This document shows, in pieces, positions 35,976-45,032 of a stretch of DNA of 64,000 bases. The notes under the pieces are model-generated. The model was not told the DNA's origin. It saw only the letters and a program-made list of their open reading frames with translations, and made no database searches. Position 1 is the first letter of the stretch, and the number at the start of each line of letters is the position of its first letter. Source of the DNA: Halanaerobium saccharolyticum. Its GTDB lineage: Bacteria; Bacillota; Halanaerobiia; Halanaerobiales; Halanaerobiaceae. Location of the stretch: positions 30,955-94,954 of the forward strand of contig NZ_QLME01000011.1 of NCBI RefSeq assembly GCF_003259895.1, read 5' to 3'. Both the position numbers and the translations under genes were made by a program.

Positions 35976-37922
35976 TTACTCTCTCAGCCAGACCCTCATT
36001 TCACCAGGCTCACGATGATCCCAGATATAATAAGGAACAGCTTTAAAATTAGTCTTTTTATAATTAATATTTTTTTCATCCTTATAAAGTTCATTTTCCC
36101 ATTCTGAAAGATCTTCTTTTAAGGCATCACCTTTCAAAACATGAATGCCCTTTAACATTTCTTCATATTCAGAATTGATTTTTGATTCTCTAGTTATAAT
36201 TAATTCATTTAAAGGCACTTCATTATCAACCTCTTCCAGACAATAAACTAGAGGGCCTTTCTTTAAAGCAAAACGAGCTTTATTTTCAACTACTTTTGGA
36301 TGAGCTTTGATTCTTTTAACTGGCATTTCAAATATTAGTTTTACCTGATCATTATTCTCCCAATTTCTATTTATCATTAAATAACCATTTTCAACATTTA
36401 TTTTTTCTTCCTTTTCATTAATCAACACTTTAACTTTTTTAGCCCAATCAGGATAGCGTATATTAAGAGTGAAATCCACATTTGCTTCTGTTTTAACATT
36501 ATAGTTAATAGAATCATCCCAAGGATATTCAGAACTTTGTTTTAATAAAATTTGTTGATCAGCAATATCAAATTTCAGTTCCCCTGAAATAAATAAATTT
36601 ACATATACTTTATTGTCTGATTTTAAGTAAATATACTTCTGCAGTGAAGCAAGTAATCTTGCTATATTTGGAGGACAGCAGGACACATGGAACCAACCCT
36701 TACGATGATGATTTCCATCACTGGCTAAAGGATTAACATAAAAGAATTTGTCTCCACTTAATCCTACTCCAGATAATAGTCCATTATATAATGTTCTTTC
36801 CATTAAATTAGCAAACTTTGCATCTCCAGTCATTTTTAATAAGCGGTAATTCCACATTATACTCCCTACTGCAGCACAGGATTCTGCATATGCAGTTTTA
36901 TTTGGCAGATCATAATTTTCTGTAAAACCTTCAAAATCATGAGTAGGTCCAATACCCCCAGTAATATACATCTTCTTTTTTGTCATATTATTCCATAATT
37001 TTTCTAAAGCTTTTATTAGTAATTGATCACCAGTTTCCAGAGCAACATCTGTCATACCAGAATATAAATACATGGCCCTAACTGCATGACCTGCTGCTTC
37101 TTTCTGGTCTCGTACAGGCAAATGATCCTGAGCATAACTTCCATCATAATTCCCTTCCTCATCCAGAAAAAACTCACGATAAAATTTACTCATCTCAAAA
37201 GTATTAAAGTTTTCTATATCCTGTTCAAAATCTGACCCTGCTATATTTTTTAAATTATCAACTTCTTTTTTAAAATAGCCTTTACCACGGTTATTGATAA
37301 AATATTCAGATAATTTTAAATAATTTTCTTTTTCTGTAACCCTGTATAGTTCAACTAAAGCTAATTCTATTTCTTCATGACCGGGAACTCCAGTATGACC
37401 GCTCTGCCTAAATTTCTGATCAATTAAATTTGCAAATTTACAGGCTACATTTAATAGACTATTTTCTCCGGTAGCCAGATAATGAGCTGTAGCTGCTTGA
37501 AAAAGATGTCCTGCACAATACAACTCGTGCATCATACCAAGATTAGTCCATTTTTTTTCAGGTTCTTCTAATATAAAATAGGTATTTAAATAACCATCTT
37601 CCTGTTGTGCTGATGTGATTAGCTCTATAGTTTCATTAATTTTCTTTGAAAGTTTTGAATCATCTTTATTTGCCAGAGTATAGCTTGCTGCCTCCAACCA
37701 TTTATATACATCAGAATCATTAAAAAACATCCCAAAAAAATCTCCATCCTTTAATCCTGCAGCTTTTTTAAAGTTATCTAATCTACCAGTTTTTATTAGC
37801 TGTTGATACTGGTGATCAAGAGTAACTATCCGATTTTTTTCTAAACGATGATTCCAAAATTTGTCATCAATTTCTACATTTTTCATAGGAATTTCTGATA
37901 GCACTTCTGCCATTTTTTCCAT
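35976..37922 (-). CDS. GH127 beta-L-arabinofuranosidase
   Basis: 648 residues, cytoplasmic. TYAESCAAVGSIMWN (glutamate and zinc cysteine) and WFHVSCCPPNIARLLASL (the paired cysteines, one of them the catalytic nucleophile) are diagnostic of GH127. It removes beta-L-arabinofuranose from plant cell-wall or hydroxyproline-linked glycans. The ATG has AAGGAG seven bases upstream. It is the first gene of the operon, directly behind a LacI-type operator. Confidence 0.9.
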   Translation of the reverse strand: MEKMAEVLSEIPMKNVEIDDKFWNHRLEKNRIVTLDHQYQQLIKTGRLDNFKKAAGLKDGDFFGMFFNDSDVYKWLEAASYTLANKDDSKLSKKINETIELITSAQQEDGYLNTYFILEEPEKKWTNLGMMHELYCAGHLFQAATAHYLATGENSLLNVACKFANLIDQKFRQSGHTGVPGHEEIELALVELYRVTEKENYLKLSEYFINNRGKGYFKKEVDNLKNIAGSDFEQDIENFNTFEMSKFYREFFLDEEGNYDGSYAQDHLPVRDQKEAAGHAVRAMYLYSGMTDVALETGDQLLIKALEKLWNNMTKKKMYITGGIGPTHDFEGFTENYDLPNKTAYAESCAAVGSIMWNYRLLKMTGDAKFANLMERTLYNGLLSGVGLSGDKFFYVNPLASDGNHHRKGWFHVSCCPPNIARLLASLQKYIYLKSDNKVYVNLFISGELKFDIADQQILLKQSSEYPWDDSINYNVKTEANVDFTLNIRYPDWAKKVKVLINEKEEKINVENGYLMINRNWENNDQVKLIFEMPVKRIKAHPKVVENKARFALKKGPLVYCLEEVDNEVPLNELIITRESKINSEYEEMLKGIHVLKGDALKEDLSEWENELYKDEKNINYKKTNFKAVPYYIWDHREPGEMRVWLRE

Positions 37923-37938
37923 CAAACCACTCCTTAAA

Positions 37939-37960
37939 TTTATTTAAACGATTAAATAAA
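37939..37960. promoter_or_regulatory. LacI-family operator in front of GH127
   Basis: A 22-bp palindrome, TTTATTTAA-ACGA-TTAAATAAA, broken only next to the central CG dinucleotide, as is typical for LacI-family sites. It lies between the regulator gene and GH127, 17 bp before the GH127 start. Confidence 0.7.
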
Positions 37961-37990
37961 CATTAAAAAACAAGTATTATACCAGTTTTT

Positions 37991-39034
37991 TCATTTTTTA
38001 TTCAAACTCATAACTGATCCTCTTTTAATTAACTCACATTCAATCTGTATAGATTTTTCTTTAACTTTTTTTTCTTTTATTATATCAATTAAAATTTTAG
38101 TTGCCTGCTGTCCCATTTCGTGTAAAGGTAAATCAATAGTTGTTAACTGAGGTTTAAAAAAATGACTAAATTCTCGGTTATCAAATCCAATAACTGATAA
38201 ATCATCTGGAACGTTAAAACCTAAAGATTCAGCACCATCAATGACTCCTACAGCCATTAAATCATTGAAAGCAAAAATAGCTGTTGGTCTATTTTGACTT
38301 TTTAATAACTCTTTACTTAGTTTGACACCTGTTTCATATTCCCAATCTCCTGTTCTAATCAAAAAAGGATCTAAGTTTAAATAGTTATCAATTAATGCCT
38401 GTTGATATCCCTGTAACCTCTCGTGAGAAGGTTTGGAATTAATCATTCCACTAATAACTGCAATTTTTTGATGTCCTAAATCAATCAAATAATTTGTAGC
38501 CTGATATGCAGCCAGTTTATCATTATAATTTACTGAATAAGAATTCTTTTTTGAACTATAGCAGTAGGTATAAACTACCGGTTTCTCAACTCTATTCATA
38601 ATTTTACTAACATCTCTTGTATGTTCACCGATGTAGATGATTCCATCAATTTGCCTTGTTAATAAGACATCAATTGTTTCATTAATTTCTTCCGAATATT
38701 TAGAGACTTGTTCATAAGAATTACCTATTTTTTTATTTAGACGTAGATTACTTAAAACAATATGGAAGCCATGTTCTTCAACATATTTATTGATTCCATC
38801 AATAATTTTAGGAGAGTTAAAAACCGTCATATCCTCCACAATAACTCCTATTGTATTAGTTTTATTTGTTCTTAAACTTTTCGCTATATTATTTCTTTTA
38901 TAATTCATTTCTTCTACTACTTTAAGTACCTTTTCTCTAGTTGCCTTACTAATCTGTGCATTATCATTTAAGACATAAGAAACTGTTGCAGTAGATACAT
39001 TTGCTTTTTTTGCAATATCTTTAATTGTTGCCAT
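37991..39034 (-). CDS. LacI-family transcriptional regulator
   Basis: 347 residues. The N-terminal helix-turn-helix (TIKDIAKKANVSTATVSYVL) with hinge helix (RNNIAKSLRTNKTNTIGVIV) is followed by a periplasmic-binding-protein-like sensor domain (AIFAFNDLMAVGVID, LSVIGFDNREF). CG-centred palindromes lie both before its own start and before GH127. It probably represses itself and the sugar operon until a substrate sugar binds. Confidence 0.92.
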   Translation of the reverse strand: MATIKDIAKKANVSTATVSYVLNDNAQISKATREKVLKVVEEMNYKRNNIAKSLRTNKTNTIGVIVEDMTVFNSPKIIDGINKYVEEHGFHIVLSNLRLNKKIGNSYEQVSKYSEEINETIDVLLTRQIDGIIYIGEHTRDVSKIMNRVEKPVVYTYCYSSKKNSYSVNYNDKLAAYQATNYLIDLGHQKIAVISGMINSKPSHERLQGYQQALIDNYLNLDPFLIRTGDWEYETGVKLSKELLKSQNRPTAIFAFNDLMAVGVIDGAESLGFNVPDDLSVIGFDNREFSHFFKPQLTTIDLPLHEMGQQATKILIDIIKEKKVKEKSIQIECELIKRGSVMSLNKK

Positions 39035-39046
39035 ACTTAATTCTCC

Positions 39047-39058
39047 TTAATCGATTAA
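39047..39058. promoter_or_regulatory. LacI-family operator in front of the regulator's own gene
   Basis: TTAATCGATTAA is a perfect 12-bp palindrome centred on CG. It shares its inner sequence with the site before GH127 and lies about 12 bp upstream of the lacI start. Confidence 0.65.
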
Positions 39059-39167
39059 ATAGCCTTCTATATATTATATTGTAGACTTATTTAAAAATTC
39101 CTGCTTTTTTTGTTAAAAAATTATAATTTTCTTACAAATCTAATTTTCATATTTAGCTCTTAACTGT

Positions 39168-39968
39168 CTACTCAACCAAAAACCGGGCCACTTCTTTTCC
39201 CTTAAGATACTCCCAACTGCCGCTAACGCCAGCTTTTAAGGCACCAACTTCCAGATGCAGCATTGCAATTCCACAGTCAAGATTTTTTTCTCGCTCTTCA
39301 TTTTTTTCCTGACTATCCAGTTCAATTATTATCTCATTCTCGCCAATTTTAAAACGCCAGGGCTGACGGTTAACCGCTGATGGTGCCAGACGGGCTGCTT
39401 TTAGAGCAGTTTTAATCCATTCTAGTTCTGCTTCCAGATCATTTTTATTTATTATCAGCTTATCTAAATCCAGTCTTTTCTTACTGCTGATTACAGTTTT
39501 TAAGATTCTTTCGGAAATTGTGGGCCTATCCTCTGGATAACCAAGAGGTGAAATAGCGTAAAGTTTTTCTGATTTTTTTAAATCAAGATCAGCCAGTACC
39601 TCTTCTGCTTTAAAAGTTCCAGAAACCCAGCAGGTTCCAAGTTCCAGTGCAGTCGCCTCCAGAATTACCGCTTCTCCGCCATAACCTATTTTTTCTTCCA
39701 GATAAGGGATATCTTTTATGCCGACAAAAGCCAGATAGGCCGGCGCTCCCGAAATTTTACCGTAGCTTCCCAGAATACCTGTAAATATTTCTTCTACATC
39801 ATTTTGCACCAGAATAATTCTCAGCCCCTCAATCTCCTGATTGATCATTTCAATCAGATTGCGCAGTTTTTTAAGCTTTGGCTTTTCTATAATTTTAGAA
39901 TAAAACTGGCGTCTTGAGCTGCGCTCTTTTATTGACTGATACCATCTTACTGCAGGTATTTCCATCAT
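39168..39968 (-). CDS. Nitroreductase-family protein (TM1586 type)
   Basis: 266 residues. SIKERSSRRQFYSKI gives the FMN-phosphate-binding N-terminus. LEATALELGTCWVSGTF and AARLAPSAVNRQPWRFKI form the second half-domain. The two internally similar halves on one chain are typical of the TM1586-type family. Flavin-dependent reduction of an unknown substrate. A homolog lies 4 kb away at 44170. Confidence 0.8.
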   Translation of the reverse strand: MMEIPAVRWYQSIKERSSRRQFYSKIIEKPKLKKLRNLIEMINQEIEGLRIILVQNDVEEIFTGILGSYGKISGAPAYLAFVGIKDIPYLEEKIGYGGEAVILEATALELGTCWVSGTFKAEEVLADLDLKKSEKLYAISPLGYPEDRPTISERILKTVISSKKRLDLDKLIINKNDLEAELEWIKTALKAARLAPSAVNRQPWRFKIGENEIIIELDSQEKNEEREKNLDCGIAMLHLEVGALKAGVSGSWEYLKGKEVARFLVE

Positions 39969-40003
39969 TATCTACCCCGTTTCTCACTTAATATTTAAAC
40001 AGA

Positions 40004-40036
40004 CAGCCCCTCCAGAAGGAGAGGCTGTTTTAATAA
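40004..40036. terminator. Intrinsic terminator between the AKR and nitroreductase genes
   Basis: AAACAGCC...CCTCC / GGAG...GGCTGTTTT form a 12-13 bp stem with an AGAA loop and T-rich sequence on both sides, 14 bp past the AKR stop. Confidence 0.7.
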
Positions 40037-40049
40037 AATCAATTTTAAG

Positions 40050-40877
40050 TTAAGAACTAATTCCATAAGTTTCATCATCAAGTGTAATCATATATACTCT
40101 TTTTTCAGTATCAATATTATCAATTAAAGCAACATCTTCTGCGTGAAGCTCCCAGTCAAACAGTTCCAGGTTCTCTTCAATATGTGCTTTGCTCTTTGAT
40201 TTTGGCAGAGGAACTATCCCCTTTTGCAGTTCCCATTTTAAAACAATCTGGGCAGGAGATTTATCATATTTATCTGCCAGTTTGAGGATTGTTTCATCTT
40301 TCAGCACTTCAGTTCTGGCAAGAGGTGCCGAAGCTTCTAGTACTACATCATTTTGATCACAGACTTCAAGTAATTCTTTTTGATATAACCAGGGGTGGAA
40401 TTCTACCTGATTAACTGTAATTGGTACCTGAGTAATTTTTAAAGCAACTTTTAATTGATAAACCGAAAAGTTGCTGACCCCAATATTCTTTACCATTCCC
40501 TGATCAGATAAGTACTTCATTGCCTGCAGAGTTTCTCTTAGAGAAATTGCAGGGTTTGGCCAGTGGATTAGATATAAGTCAAGATAATCGGTACCCAGTT
40601 TTTCTAAAGAACGCTCACAGGCCTTGATAACGCTTTCATAATTTAAGTTTGAAGGCAGAACTTTCGATGTAATAAATAAGTCTTCTCGGTCATAGTCTTT
40701 TAAAACTTCACCAATGCCTGCTTCATTATGGTAGCCTTCCGCAGTATCAATGTGATTATAACCTGCCTTTAAGGCAATTTCTACTTTTTCGCCTACATTT
40801 TCTTCAGCAATATCCCAGGTTCCATATGCAATTACCGGAATCTCATCACCAGTCTTTAATTTACGTGTTGGAATCAT
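40050..40877 (-). CDS. Aldo/keto reductase
   Basis: 275 residues, full length for the 2,5-diketo-gluconate-reductase-like group. The catalytic tetrad is visible: Asp and Tyr in HIDTAEGYHNE, Lys in FITSKVLP, His in LYLIHWP. IPLPKSKSK-like IVPLPKSKSKAH binds the NADPH phosphate. Reduces aldehydes or ketones with NADPH. Single gene with a strong GGAGG and its own terminator. Confidence 0.92.
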   Translation of the reverse strand: MIPTRKLKTGDEIPVIAYGTWDIAEENVGEKVEIALKAGYNHIDTAEGYHNEAGIGEVLKDYDREDLFITSKVLPSNLNYESVIKACERSLEKLGTDYLDLYLIHWPNPAISLRETLQAMKYLSDQGMVKNIGVSNFSVYQLKVALKITQVPITVNQVEFHPWLYQKELLEVCDQNDVVLEASAPLARTEVLKDETILKLADKYDKSPAQIVLKWELQKGIVPLPKSKSKAHIEENLELFDWELHAEDVALIDNIDTEKRVYMITLDDETYGISS

Positions 40878-41094
40878 CTTTATTCCTCCTTTTGATATTT
40901 TTGTTGCTTTTTCAGCAGTATAAATTCTTTATGTTTTTCTTCCTACTACTATATTATATTAAAGATTAGAAAGCGATTTCCTTTTTTGAATTTTATTTTT
41001 TTAAACGTTTCTTAACCAGATAATTCATTTTTTTAGCTGTAAGCCTAAAGTATGTTATAATTATCTTAACTGAAAGCAGAAAGGAGGAGCGGCT

Positions 41095-42873
41095 ATCAAA
41101 AAAACATTAATTTTGCCCCTTATTTTTCTAAGTGTTTTTGCCTTTTCTTTTCATCTCAAAGAAGAAATTTTAAAAAATGACTCAGTTAAAATATTTATTA
41201 TAGATTCGAAAATAGATAAAGTTTTTTTAAACAGCCCCGCCCTTAAAATTCGTCCTGAAAGCTCTCACGGCAGTAAAATAGCGGCAGTGATCCGCAGTCA
41301 GAGTCGAACTGAAATCAAAAGTTTTTCTGCTGAAAATATTATCGGTCGGATCGATAAAAAATATTATCTTGCTGCCTTAAGAGAAATAAAAAATTATGCA
41401 GTGCTTCATCCTGAAGAAAAAATAGTCGTCAACATCAGCCTTGGTTTTGAAGAATCCGAATTTCAGCGGCAAATTATTGCTGAAATAAATAAGCTTTCAA
41501 ATATAATTCTAGTTGCTGCTGCCGGCAACAATAACAGGGAACAGCTTTCTTATCCGGCCCGATTTGAAAATGTGATAGCTGCTGCCGCTCTGGAGGGAAA
41601 AGAAAAAATGCCGGCCTCCAACTATGGCAAAGACATTGATTTTGCCGCCTCAGGAGTTATAGAAATTACTCAGAGGCATCATCTTCCTGCTTTAAATTTC
41701 AGCCGCAAATATAAATTAACAGGTACCTCCTTTGCCGCTCCTCAGGTCAGCGCCTTAATTGCTGATTTATTATCTTTAAACCCTGAATTAAGGATTAAAA
41801 ATGCTCTAAGAATAATTCGCGATACTTCGCAAAAATTAGAGACTCCACTGTTTAAAGAAGAAAAACTGGGAGCCGGCAAAATTGACAGGTTTAGAGCCTT
41901 AAGCAAAGCCAGCCCTTATTATTTCTGGCTGCAGCTGGTAATCTATAGTTCACTTATACTTACTACTGTCTTATTTTTCTATCTCTGCTGGCAGCGCTAT
42001 TCAATCAGTGGAATCTTCATCTTTTTAATTGTTTCTGCCACAATATTTTTACTGCAGCCTTTTTTACTGCTGCTCTATTATCAATTTGGACTCCTAAATA
42101 TTTTCTTTTTCATTTTAAGTCTGGGGACAGTTTATGCAGTGTTTTTAAAGATGCTTAAAAATTATCTTAAAAATTCCAGCAACTTTTCTCTAATGCTCAA
42201 AATTGGACCCCATTTAAATAAGCAGCTGCAGGCTCAGATCAGCAAAAAAATCACCAGGATTTTAACTGAAGATAATGTCAATAAACAGCAGTTGCAAAAA
42301 GCTGTGGTCAGCAGCCTGCGCCAGAGCTATTCTCAAAAAAAGATTAATTTCTATTTAAAAATTGCTGCTGCTTTTAAAAAGCCTCCGACAGCATTAATTA
42401 TAAAAAAGACCCTTAATTCTAAAATACCTGCCGCTGCTGCAGCTTCAAAGTTTAATTTAGAGCAAAAAAATAAAAAAGAGCAATTCATCTTAATTGCTGA
42501 ACTGCTGGCAGTTATTTTTAATAACAATTATCCTGAAAAGAAAAAAGCCGCAGAAATTGCAGCAGCACTTAACTCGGATTTAATCCTGATTCCTCTTAAA
42601 AATAATCTCCAAAAAAGAAAGAAGCTTCAGCTAAATGACTCAGTTTTATATTTTTTGCTGGATATTGTAGGTGGATCTGGGGAAAGGGCAGCCGATTTTT
42701 CTCCTCTGCTCAAAGAAATAATTGCTCAATCAGATAATTCCTGGCTTAAATTTCATGCCCTGCAGGCTTATCTAGCGGTTGGAGTTAAAGACAGTGATTA
42801 CCAGGAATTTATAGAAAAAGTAAAAGGAAAAGAAAAAGAGCCAGTTTTGCTGGCTCTGAAGGATTATTCTTAA
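41095..42873 (+). CDS. Membrane subtilase-like (S8) serine protease, apparent ATC start
   Basis: 592 residues. Starting at ATC (41095), seven bases after GGAGG, gives a normal signal-anchor (KKTLILPLIFLSVFAFSF). The first conventional codon, a TTG at 41113, has no ribosome binding site and would remove its lysines. The S8 triad is complete: Asp37 (IIDSKID), His58 (SSHGSKIA), Ser212 (GTSFAAP), with oxyanion Asn145 (AAAGNNN). No propeptide is seen. After the protease domain come three or four membrane helices (about 280-355) and a 230-residue helical, HEAT-like C-terminal domain. Substrate unknown. Confidence 0.82.
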   Translation: MKKTLILPLIFLSVFAFSFHLKEEILKNDSVKIFIIDSKIDKVFLNSPALKIRPESSHGSKIAAVIRSQSRTEIKSFSAENIIGRIDKKYYLAALREIKNYAVLHPEEKIVVNISLGFEESEFQRQIIAEINKLSNIILVAAAGNNNREQLSYPARFENVIAAAALEGKEKMPASNYGKDIDFAASGVIEITQRHHLPALNFSRKYKLTGTSFAAPQVSALIADLLSLNPELRIKNALRIIRDTSQKLETPLFKEEKLGAGKIDRFRALSKASPYYFWLQLVIYSSLILTTVLFFYLCWQRYSISGIFIFLIVSATIFLLQPFLLLLYYQFGLLNIFFFILSLGTVYAVFLKMLKNYLKNSSNFSLMLKIGPHLNKQLQAQISKKITRILTEDNVNKQQLQKAVVSSLRQSYSQKKINFYLKIAAAFKKPPTALIIKKTLNSKIPAAAAASKFNLEQKNKKEQFILIAELLAVIFNNNYPEKKKAAEIAAALNSDLILIPLKNNLQKRKKLQLNDSVLYFLLDIVGGSGERAADFSPLLKEIIAQSDNSWLKFHALQAYLAVGVKDSDYQEFIEKVKGKEKEPVLLALKDYS

Positions 42874-43100
42874 TTTATAAAATAAAATATAATTTTGATG
42901 ATTATATTCAAAATAATACTAATTAAAATCATGGTTGTCAGGGGAAAATAAAAACTAAAATTTTCTCTTTCTATCCGAATATCTCCCGGTAAATTGCCAA
43001 ACCAGGATAAAGATCCACCTGCAAAATAAATTACTGCTCCTACAAAAGCAATTACAAAACCGGAAATTATGATCAGAGAACCGATATTTTTAAAATCCAT
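42870..43100 (-). CDS. DUF2905 family membrane protein
   Basis: 76 residues, two helices joined by GGSLSWFGNLPGDIRIERENF, the DUF2905 signature. Its stop overlaps that of the convergent protease gene by 4 bp. AAGGTG precedes the ATG. Function unknown. Confidence 0.88.
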   Translation of the reverse strand: MDFKNIGSLIIISGFVIAFVGAVIYFAGGSLSWFGNLPGDIRIERENFSFYFPLTTMILISIILNIIIKIIFYFIN

Positions 43101-43198
43101 AAGCTGTTCACCTTTTGTTTTTAATCTAAATTATTAAAGCAAATTATTTGAATAAATTGCTCAATTGATTTAATTATTTATTGATATTTTGCTTATAA

Positions 43199-44110
43199 CT
43201 ACTTTAATTGAGAAATTTCTGCCAGCATCCAGTCTCTAAACTGTTTTTGATCAATCTCTACTGCCAGTTTAACATTTTTTGCAGCTGTATATCTTCCTGC
43301 TAAATCGGCAACTGTAGTTCCTGCTGCCGGACCATCAACAGCAACTTCCAGCTGGGTTTGCTGAAATTTAAATATTTCCGGCTTCAGTAAATAACAGATT
43401 GTGCAGATATCGTGCATCATTAAACCTGCCTTTTCCAAATCTCCGCCCCGGTAGTGGGTAAATAAAGAATAAAGCATCTCTCCAGCTCTACCCAGAGTTT
43501 TTACCTTTTCTATATCAGTTTTAGTTAAAAGTGCTCTGGTAGTCACCCGCAGGCCAAAAATTGTAACCGGCAGTCCTGAATTAATTACCATCTGGGCGGC
43601 ATGAGGATCTACCTTGATGTTAAATTCAGCACTGGTATTCGTATTCCCATCAATGGTGGAACCACCCATAATCACGACTTCTGCAAGCTTTTGTTTAACT
43701 TCTGGATACATACTGAGCAGCAGAGCTGCATTTGTCAGCGGCCCAATTGTAACCAGAGTAACTTTTTCTTCACTCGCTAAAATTCTATTTTTCATCTCAA
43801 CTGCTGCATGTTCGGGAAGCAGTTCCCTCTTACTCCCGGGAAAATCAAAACCATTCATCCCTGTTTCTCCGTGAAACTGACTGGCATCTTCGTATTCCCG
43901 CAGCATCGGCAGGGAATTACCCTTTGCCAGGGGAGTATCTTTTTTAAAAAAATCCAAAATCTTCTTTGCATTTTCAGTTGTATAGTCAAGATTAACATTC
44001 CCGGCAACTGTACTCAGCATCTCCACCTTCAGTTCCGGATTATTTAAAGCAATTGTTAAAGCGGCTGCATCGTCTATTCCGGGATCTGTATCAATTATAA
44101 TTTTTCGCAC
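43199..44110 (-). CDS. Inosine-uridine-type nucleoside hydrolase
   Basis: 303 residues. IIDTDPGIDDAAAL is the calcium-binding N-terminal motif, VTIGPLTNAALL and MMHDICTICYL are further family signatures. Hydrolyses ribonucleosides to ribose and free base. The GTG start has AGGAG eight bases upstream. It stands apart from other salvage genes. Confidence 0.92.
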   Translation of the reverse strand: MRKIIIDTDPGIDDAAALTIALNNPELKVEMLSTVAGNVNLDYTTENAKKILDFFKKDTPLAKGNSLPMLREYEDASQFHGETGMNGFDFPGSKRELLPEHAAVEMKNRILASEEKVTLVTIGPLTNAALLLSMYPEVKQKLAEVVIMGGSTIDGNTNTSAEFNIKVDPHAAQMVINSGLPVTIFGLRVTTRALLTKTDIEKVKTLGRAGEMLYSLFTHYRGGDLEKAGLMMHDICTICYLLKPEIFKFQQTQLEVAVDGPAAGTTVADLAGRYTAAKNVKLAVEIDQKQFRDWMLAEISQLK

Positions 44111-44169
44111 TCAATCATCTCCTGTTTGATTCTAATTTAATTATAAATTATTGAATTTGATTAGTTCAT

Positions 44170-44928
44170 TTATAACTTAACTGTACCCAGGTAATTATAA
44201 TTCTCAACTGGAGCCGGACTTTGGTCCAGCTTTGTAAATTCAAAATTCTGGCCGTGCTCTTCTGCTGCCAGCCAGAGGTGGGCCAGTGCTATTCCCATAT
44301 CAATTCTGTTCATTTTTTCGTAGAAAAATTTCTTAATAAAATTAGGCTCCAGCTGATAAAGATGAATCCGCTCTGACTCCGTAATAAAATACCAGGGCTG
44401 ACCATTGGTTGCTGAGGGGGCCAGCCTTGCTGCTTCTAGCAGATCATAATGCTGATTCCCCTGCTTGATTTCCGCCAGCGGCTTCCGGTCAAAATCCTCA
44501 ATCGAATCCCGCTGACTTGCTTCAGCCGGTCGACCAAAAACCAGTGTAATTACATACTCTAAATCAGATTCTGCTATAATTTCCTTTTTGGGTTTGGCCA
44601 TCCCAAACCAGCAGCTGCCCAGATTTTCTGCCGAGAGATATAAATCAAGCTGCTGCAGAATAAAACCTGCATTTAAAAGATAATCCCCTTTTGCCTCAGA
44701 AAAAAACTGCAGATAATGAGGGGCTTTAATTGGAAGCAGACTCTTTACTGCTTCTGAATTTACAATTTTCGCTTCATATTTAATTTCTGGATATAATTCT
44801 CTGGTCTGAGCCAAAAAATCTGTTATTCCGCCAAGCTCATTTTCGTTCAATTTTTCCTCTTTATATTTTCTAATTGATTTACGTTTATAAATTGCCTGAT
44901 ATAGTTCTTCCAAATTCCGATCTGTCAT
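44170..44928 (-). CDS. Nitroreductase-family protein (TM1586 type), second copy
   Basis: 252 residues, a paralog of the protein at 39168. It shares an IYKRKSIRKYKEE start, AENLGSCWFGMAKP and AARLAPSATNGQPWYFI. It should bind FMN and reduce an unknown substrate. Confidence 0.8.
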   Translation of the reverse strand: MTDRNLEELYQAIYKRKSIRKYKEEKLNENELGGITDFLAQTRELYPEIKYEAKIVNSEAVKSLLPIKAPHYLQFFSEAKGDYLLNAGFILQQLDLYLSAENLGSCWFGMAKPKKEIIAESDLEYVITLVFGRPAEASQRDSIEDFDRKPLAEIKQGNQHYDLLEAARLAPSATNGQPWYFITESERIHLYQLEPNFIKKFFYEKMNRIDMGIALAHLWLAAEEHGQNFEFTKLDQSPAPVENYNYLGTVKL

Positions 44929-45032
44929 CTTATCTCTCTCCTTTAATTGGACCTGCTTCCGGATTTAAACTAGTCTACAGCACAATAAAATAAAGGTTAT
45001 AATTCAGATTGAGTCCTAATTTTAGAGTCAAA

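Noticed and set aside
41719..41732. GGTACC inside the subtilase gene considered as another GTACC element
   Set aside because: It encodes the Gly-Thr of the GTSFAAP catalytic motif and lacks the second GGTAC half.
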